NCBI GenBank assembly: GCA_037176725.1
Contig: JAZBRS010000044.1
Span: 8,618,001 to 8,682,000, forward strand
Source: Posidonia oceanica
Taxonomy: Eukaryota; Streptophyta; Magnoliopsida; Alismatales; Posidoniaceae
Reading direction: 5' to 3'
Length of the DNA: 64,000 nucleotides
The notes beneath the pieces are model-generated. The model did not search any database. It was not told the origin of the DNA and saw only the letters and a list, made by a program, of their open reading frames with translations. This document shows, one piece after another, positions 58,241 to 64,000 of this stretch. The first letter of the stretch is position 1. Each line of letters starts with the position of its first letter. A program made the translations under genes and the position numbers.

Positions 58241-59473
58241 GACATTAAGGTCTTCCTGGAATCAGGCAGCCTCCCGCCTGGCAGCTCAGCAACAGATAAA
58301 AGAACTTTGGCACGTCTGGCGTCAAAGTATGTGTTAGGAGTAGGGCAGCTATATAGGAGATCATACAATCAGATGCTCCTACGCTACCTAAGCAAGACAG
58401 AGGCTGACATGCTGATGCTTCAAGTACATGCAGGGACTTATGGCCTGCACATGAACGGCGTGCTGCTGGCTAAGAAGATCATGCTCCAAGGCTACTTCTG
58501 GTCAACCATGGAGGTAGACTGCTGCTAGTTTGTGTGTAAGTGCCATAACTGCCAGGTCCATGATAACTTCATTCGCGCACCCCCACAGCAATTGCACAAC
58601 ATGTCCTCGCCATGGCCCTTCTCCACCTGGGGGATTGATGTCATCGGCGCTATACACCCTGTTGCTTCAAATGGTCATCGCTACATTCTGGTGGCGATTG
58701 ACTACTTCACCAAGTGGGTGGAAGCAACCTCCTACAAGGCAGTCACAGCCGCGACGACAGATAAATTTATCAGAAACAACATCGTCGCCCGGCATGGAGT
58801 CCCACATGCAATCATCTCTAACAACGGCTCGAATTTCATTGCCAAGAGGATCGAGGAGTACCTGCAGAATCTCCAGATCAAGCATCACAGGTCCTTGCCC
58901 TATCGGCCGTAGATGAACAGAGCAGTGGAGTCTACCAACAAAAACATCGTGAAGATCATGAAAAAGATGGTAGGAACCCACAAGGACTGGCATGACAAGC
59001 TTCTATACACACTCTGGGCGTACAGGACATCAGTCCGAACCTCGACAGGAGCCACCCCGTACTCACTGGGGTACGGCATGGAGGCGGTGCTACCTGTCGA
59101 AGTAGAGATCCCTTCACTGCAGATCCTACAAAAAGCTGAGCTAGAAGAGGTAGAGTGGGTCGAAGACTACTACGTCTAGCTAAACTTGATTGATGAGTGC
59201 AGACTGCAAACTATGCCCAATGCTCGTTGCTACCAGAAGCGGATGGCTAGAGCATATCTGAAGAAAGTTCAGCCCAGAAGCTTCTAGCCAGGGGATCTCG
59301 TTCTACGAGCCATTCACCTAACAGACGGTCAAGGCAAATTCCAACCCAACTAGTGCAGCCCCTTTATGGTCAAGCAGACATTCTCTAGCGGTGCAGCAGT
59401 TCTTGAGGACATGGACCAGGTTGGGCAGTCAGAGCCGGTCAACTCGTGCTACCTCAAGAAGTACTATCAGTAG
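58241..59473 (+). pseudogene. Integrase of element D, second catalytic Asp changed
   Basis: HHCC zinc part (VHAGTYGLHMNG, CKCHNC). GIDVIGAI near 58632 has the first Asp, but the second motif reads ISNNGSNF near 58818 where C has ISDNGTNF, an Asp to Asn change in the DDE triad. Glu is in AVESTNKN near 58925. Ends NSCYLKKYYQ, TAG at 59471. TAGs at 58527, 58910, 59177, 59285 and 59351. Confidence 0.9.
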
Positions 59474-60722
59474 TTCGACCCTCGCTTTGCAGATCCTTTC
59501 GCCCCTGTCCTGCCCTTTGCATTCTCACACCTTTGTACATCTTCATGCATCTCTCCTACTCCACCCCATGCATTTGTACATCTCCACGCATTTCTTCCCT
59601 TTCAAGCATATCTCATTCAAAAATCAAAAAAATCATGCATTGCATTCGGCCCGATGATGAAATCGGAAGTGCTTGCCTGCTCTGGAAGGAGTCTACCCTA
59701 CCTCACCTGACACTACTTAGATGTCTTAGCTAGTGAGGGAGCCACCACTCAGTGAGAACAGGCAAAATATCCAAACCCCCTTGGACTTACACCTCCCGAG
59801 GGAGATAAATGCTAGGGTGCGAGCAAGAGCACGAGCTATAGAAGAATATATGTCTAAGCATGGGCATAAAAAGAAAAGAAAGCAAATAGAAGGCGAAGAC
59901 AGAAGTCGGGCCTAGAGATAGAGGCGTGCAACGTAACCTCGTCCCTCCAACTTACCTTGGAGAGGAGTCGAAGTTCGTGCCTGGCAAATCTACAAATCCC
60001 ACAGGGTCTAGCCACCCCTGTCTAGCAAGCAGCTCCCCAACTTCAAACCAGGTGCCCATTACCTCTAAGTCAGGGATAGGGGAAACATGCATGCCTATGA
60101 GGGAGCAAAAAAAAACAAGAAAAACGAAAAGAGTAGGTGTAGGTCCTTGAGAGTTTGGCATGGAGCCTGTCCTCACTACACCACCGCCCAAGCACCGCCA
60201 TCACCCTTTCCGGAGCACCACCAACAAGTTAGGAGTTTGTGTAGAGTCCAGTGAGTCAGGGACCACTCTTTTCCTCTGCAACGGGCGCTAAGCACTCCAT
60301 ATGCTGAGGGCTACAACACATCAATCATAAATCATGCATATATCTACAACACATCAATCATAAATCATGCATATATCCACAGCACCGATCATTCCTTTTC
60401 TTTTATCTTTCCGCTTTGCAATACTTGGCTCGGCACTGAGACAGTACTTCTATCAAGCACGCATCGACCTCCTTCGAGCTACGCTGGTCCAGAGCTCCTA
60501 CCACCCCTATCCTATGCAGGCAGAATTGCCTTTGTTTGAATATGCTTAGTCTCTACGTTTTGAAGGCTAGCTGCTGAACATTTTGAACTGCTTTACTAGC
60601 ATTGGGATTTGCCCCCTTTTATCAGCCAATGGTTACATGCCTAAATGATCTGATAAACCACAACCTTGGTCGCAGGTACCTAAAGATTCTACACCAGCTG
60701 CCTGCATTCTCCCTCTTGCGTA
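59474..60722 (+). other. Post-pol spacer of element D
   Basis: No gene. Conserved in C and E; includes an A-rich tract (60105-60130) and CACCTCCCGAGGGAGAT near 59795. ATAAATCATGCATATATC is directly repeated at 60325-60375. Confidence 0.6.
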
Positions 60723-61957
60723 ATGGGTTTCCCCACTCTAGTTACCCCGATGCATTGCTCCGAGACCCTACGAGAGTGGATTGGCAAGCTCATTGAAGAT
60801 GACCGTGAGGAGCTATGCCTGTGGGGCATTCCATCTAAACTTCTAAGGGCAGCTAATGTTGAAGTGAGCCGGCATCTCTTGTGCACTGCGACAAGGTTCT
60901 GGAAACCGACATACCACGTCTTTCGCTTCAGCAGGATAGAGCCAACGCCCACGTTGGAGGAAGTACGTCGGATCTGCGGCTTCTTTAAGATCATGGGACC
61001 AACTGTTTTTGTAAGGCGCGACAGGCACATTGCAGTCTTGAGCCAACTATCTGGGCTCTCTAATGAAGGCTGCCAGCAAAGACTAATCTGCACCAGCGGG
61101 CTCACGCCCATGCTCCACCTAGCATACTTTGATGAGATTGTGGAAAAGCGTGCTGAACTCGGAGATGAGCTGTGGCTCCGGGGATTTGTCACTCGCTTCC
61201 TAGGCGAGCTGATTTTCACGCATGACTGGATGACGATTGCAATCGAGATTGTTGAGATTGCACTCGCTGTGGTGACCCAGCAGATTGACTTGGCACCAGT
61301 CGTCCTGGCGGAGACTTATCGCCGACTGGACGCGTCTCACACCGCTGCCGCTACTTCCACGGCTGCGGAGCACTTATACAGATTTGGTTGGCCGTACACT
61401 TAGAAATGGATATTCTGTGCCCCCAGGCGCATGCTTTTGAAACATACTGCAACAACGGCCATGCCATGACCATCAAGAGCATCCAGGAGGAATATGAGAA
61501 GCTGTCAAAGCTGACGGATGATGCATTAACTTGGCGTATCATCCCATCCGCTGCTGAGCCATTCATTGTCTTCTTTGGCACCCGCGACATGCGACTCGTG
61601 GTGCTGCTAGTATTCACCGGAGGTGTGGAATATCACCCTATCCGTGTCATGCAACAATTTGGCTTCCAGCAAGGTGCCTTTGTTGATAGCACAGCGCCGA
61701 GGCTTCTCCAGATCTATCCTCTCAGTTCAGCTGCCACTACAACAGAGCTAGCTGACCTGATGCAGCATGGAGTGCAGTCAACGGACATCACAGCTGCAAA
61801 AGGCTCAAGATGCACTCCTAAGTATAACATGGAGGTGCAGGGACTCTGGCCCATCAACGAGATCCCACTTGGCGCTGCCTTGTTCCTTGACTCCAGAAGA
61901 TCAAAGAAGGCGTGTAACCAGAATTCAATCAATGCAAAGACGTTTTACGCCATCTGA
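60723..61957 (+). pseudogene. Sense PMD/DUF7745-like gene of element D
   Basis: ATG at 60723 (MGFPTLVTP). Segments LWGIPSKLLRAANVEVSRHL, FWKPTYHVFRFS, TLEEVRRICGF, LWLRGFVTRFLGEL, APVVLAETYRRLD, LTWRIIPSA and YHPIRVMQQFG, ending NSINAKTFYAI with TGA at 61955. About 410 codons, open except for one frameshift at about 61330-61390. It keeps Arg or Trp at all three sites where C has stops. It is the least damaged gene of element D. Function unknown. Confidence 0.78.
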
Positions 61958-62389
61958 TTGTGTTGCATGCCCAACCCTTTGCATATTTGTTCCTACCAGG
62001 ATGCTGCAGGAGATACATCAAGCACATCAGAGAGTTAGGAGTAGCAACCAGGACTCTCAGCATAAGGGAGCTGCAGGAAAGCTCCCCCTGCAATCAATTT
62101 GCATGCCTGAATCTCTGCAGACCCACGCTGTCAAAGCAAGCAAACAGGCCGTTAAGCGCTTTTGCTTGGATCAACCTCCAGGCTGGTACCCCTAACTACT
62201 CGTTTGGCAAACACGTCAGTTTTGTCTGCATTCTTCGCTTTTTCGATGCCTAGGATGCTTCGGCTATCCCCTGGTATCATCCTAATACTAGGGGCATCTT
62301 TTTTGCTACCCCGTGATATCGCTCCCCTTTTCCTTTTCTTTTCTCTTTGCACGACTCCGTTTGGTGCACATAGTCCTCTTCTTGTTTCC
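61958..62389 (+). other. 3' untranslated region of element D, first part
   Basis: No gene. AATCTCTGCAGACCCACG near 62116 matches C. A GGTACCCCTAACTACT hairpin remnant lies at about 62185 and a weak GATACC-type stem-loop at 62283-62320. Confidence 0.6.
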
Positions 62390-63070
62390 TCATGTGAGGA
62401 TTAGCCCCGCTTGCTTCCTCATGCAAGGACAAGCCCCTTGGTGACTTCGCTCCGTGCGGACGAAGTCCCCTGCCTGTTTCCTTGTGCGAGGTCAGGCTCG
62501 CTTGTCCTTGGGCGAGGACAAGCCTTTGGCGACTTCGCTCTGTGCAGATGAAGTCCCCCGCCTGTTTCCTCGTGCGAGGTCAGGCCTGCTTGTTTCCTCG
62601 GGTGAGGACAAGCCTTTGGCGGCTCTGTTTGGTGCGAACGGAGTCCTCCGCCTGTTTCCTCGTGCGAGGATCAGGCCTGCTTGCTTCCTCGACCGGGGAC
62701 AAGCCCTCTTTGGCAACTCCATTTGGTGTGAATGAAGTCCCCTGTCTATTTCCTCGTGCGAGGATCAGCCCCACTTGTTTTCTCGTGCGAGGACAAGTCC
62801 CCTTTGGTGAGTCCGATTGGTGCACGGAGTCCCCTGTCTGTTTCCTCGTGTGAGGATCAGCCTGCATGTTTCCACATGTGTGAGGATGAGCCCCCCGGAT
62901 TCTGTCTGCACGGAATCCCCCACTTGCTTCCTCATATGAGGACAAGCCTTTTTCGGCTCCATCTGCACAGAGACTGCGCTTGCTTCCTCGGTCGAGGACA
63001 AGCCCCCTTTGGTGACTCCGTTTGGTGCACAGAGTCCCTTGCCTGCTCCCACGTGCGAGGTCAGGCCCGC
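62390..63070 (+). repeat. About 90-bp tandem hairpin array of element D
   Basis: Some eight units, each with up to three hairpins: CCTG/CAGG plus CCTC/GAGG (62561-62584), GCTTG/CAAGC plus CCTC/GAGG (62588-62613) and GACTTCG/CGAAGTC (62443-62467). Later units keep pairing with other bases, e.g. GACTC/GAGTC at 63013-63036. ORFs through the array have no domain. Confidence 0.85.
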
Positions 63071-63099
63071 TTGCTTCTGTTCCTATGACTGTCTGCGCT

Positions 63100-64000
63100 C
63101 GGCCACGACGGGTCTCGCACTGCTGCCATAGCTCGCGATGCGATCGTGTTGTGAGAGAGGGAGGAAGTCGCAGTCAGCAGTGAATCTGAGGAGAAACTCG
63201 ACTTGAAAACACCAGGAAATTGGCGAAAAAAGCACTGAATAAATGAAAGATAAGGAGTAGCCACCTAATCTATTAAAACAGGAAGACTAGGAAAATCGTA
63301 TGAAAACATGCGAAAAAACTTAAGCAATAGGAAAACCTGCCAATCCGATTTCAAATGAATATGACACAAAGTCAATGCGGTCCAGAGAATGGGTAAGGAC
63401 TCCTGTTAGGTGCGGGGAAGGTGTTAGGCACCCCCGACACGCCTGAGGAATCGGTCTTTCTGAGCTTTTCCGCTCTTGTGTGGTAAATGTTGACAAATGA
63501 ATGCCGGTTTATGTTCAACCTAAGGCGGTATGCAAGATGCAATTATAAACCATGCGAAGCTTAACAAAACCATGTTTGAAAATGATTGATAAAAGTCAAA
63601 GCATTGTAAAGAGCCGATAAACAACAAGGGAGACAGAACTGATATCAGAAACACTGAAAGGAACCAGCGGAAGGCGACGACCAAGGTAGCTAAGCACACT
63701 GTCTGGATTAGTGTGTGGTCGCCGGTATGGTAGGCGACTGTGCTTGTCGCCGATAGGGTAGGCGACAGAGGCACGAACCACACTCCCCACACAGTAGCGA
63801 TCATTGCCACAAAAAATGCGTAAAAACGATGCGAAGTTGGAAACTGAAACCTATTAATCATAGACAACATGCCCGACGTCAAGATCAGTGTAAAAGCAAG
63901 TCCAGAAAATGAAGCGGCAAAGCGGCAAACAGGTGGCTACGCATGCTGTCTGGTTCAGTGCATGGTCGCCTGTTGAGTAGGCGACTGCGCTTGTCACTGG
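63100..64000 (-). mobile_element. Minus-strand LTR inside the 3' region of element D, runs off the window
   Basis: Reverse copy of the shared U5 segment: GTGAATCTGAGGAGAAACTCG near 63180 and GGAAGGTGTTAGGCACCCCC near 63415, then AGGCGACTG motifs to the window end. The left edge (63080-63130) is not precisely defined because the TG...CA end is diverged. Confidence 0.75.

Larger units (their letters stand above)
46531..64000 (+). mobile_element. Element D: Tat-lineage retrotransposon with sense PMD gene, right end outside window
   Basis: Complete 5' LTR, primer-binding site, gag, protease with G-patch, RT, RNase H, aRH, integrase, PMD/DUF7745 gene and 3' hairpin array. No target duplication matches between the bases before 46531 (CATCC) and those after 49405, which is expected if this is a 5' LTR. 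The 3' LTR would be beyond 64000. Stops and several frameshifts disable it. A minus-strand LTR sits in its 3' region. Confidence 0.85.

Noticed and set aside
57..59473. UAG reassigned as a sense codon
   Set aside because: TAG sites differ between sister copies C and D, where the other copy has CAG or TGG, and natural ends also use TAG; mutation is the simpler account.
62116..62130. TGCAGACCCACG as start of the D 3' LTR
   Set aside because: It does not match the D 5' LTR start, has no polypurine tract before it, and the same sequence in C lies inside the 3' untranslated region.

Overview
The window reads as repeat-rich nuclear DNA of a flowering plant. No ordinary host gene, rRNA or tRNA was recognised. 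Almost everything is LTR retrotransposon sequence of the Ty3/gypsy Tat lineage (Ogre-like). The assignment rests on the order gag, protease, G-patch, RT, RNase H, a second archaeal-type RNase H, integrase, and on extra genes between pol and the 3' LTR that resemble the plant mobile domain (PMD / DUF7745) family. Spliceable T-rich introns, very long LTRs and deep nesting also point to a plant.

Layout. Element A (+, about 1-20067) enters from the left: gag/protease, a 2.5-kb solo LTR nested in the second protease domain (2803-5291, target duplication GACAG), then pol in one frame to 10138. Two PMD-type genes follow in ANTISENSE orientation (11432-15719, nine-exon model; 16348-17715, two exons), then a polypurine tract and 3' LTR at 18797. 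A fragment of a CACTA transposase-type gene (21136-21491) is cut by element E (+, 21492 to about 45885), a deletion derivative without gag or pol. E keeps a partial 5' LTR, post-pol sequence, two hairpin-repeat arrays, a polypurine tract and a 3' LTR. E is broken by a minus-strand solo LTR (24973-28448, duplication GTCAC) and by element C (minus strand, 31375-44300, duplication CCTAC). A remnant of an A-like element (about 45886-46530) is followed by element D (+, from 46531), which has a 5' LTR, primer-binding site, gag, pol, a SENSE PMD/DUF7745 gene and a 3' hairpin array. D runs into another minus-strand LTR that leaves the window.

C and D are one family in opposite orientations, so each serves as a reference for damage in the other. 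Most premature stops are TAG, often where the other copy has CAG or TGG. This suggests deamination at methylated CHG sites. All copies seen are damaged. The coding genes would have made virus-like particles (gag), processed the polyprotein (protease), copied RNA to DNA (RT, RNase H) and integrated it (integrase). The role of the captured PMD genes is unknown.

The features I think most deserve attention are: (1) 3' untranslated regions of C, D and E built from tandem arrays of short hairpins whose sequences differ between elements but whose stems change in compensating pairs; (2) the intron-rich antisense PMD gene carried by element A; (3) the strong TAG bias of decay; (4) element C, whose two ends together make up one LTR rather than two copies.
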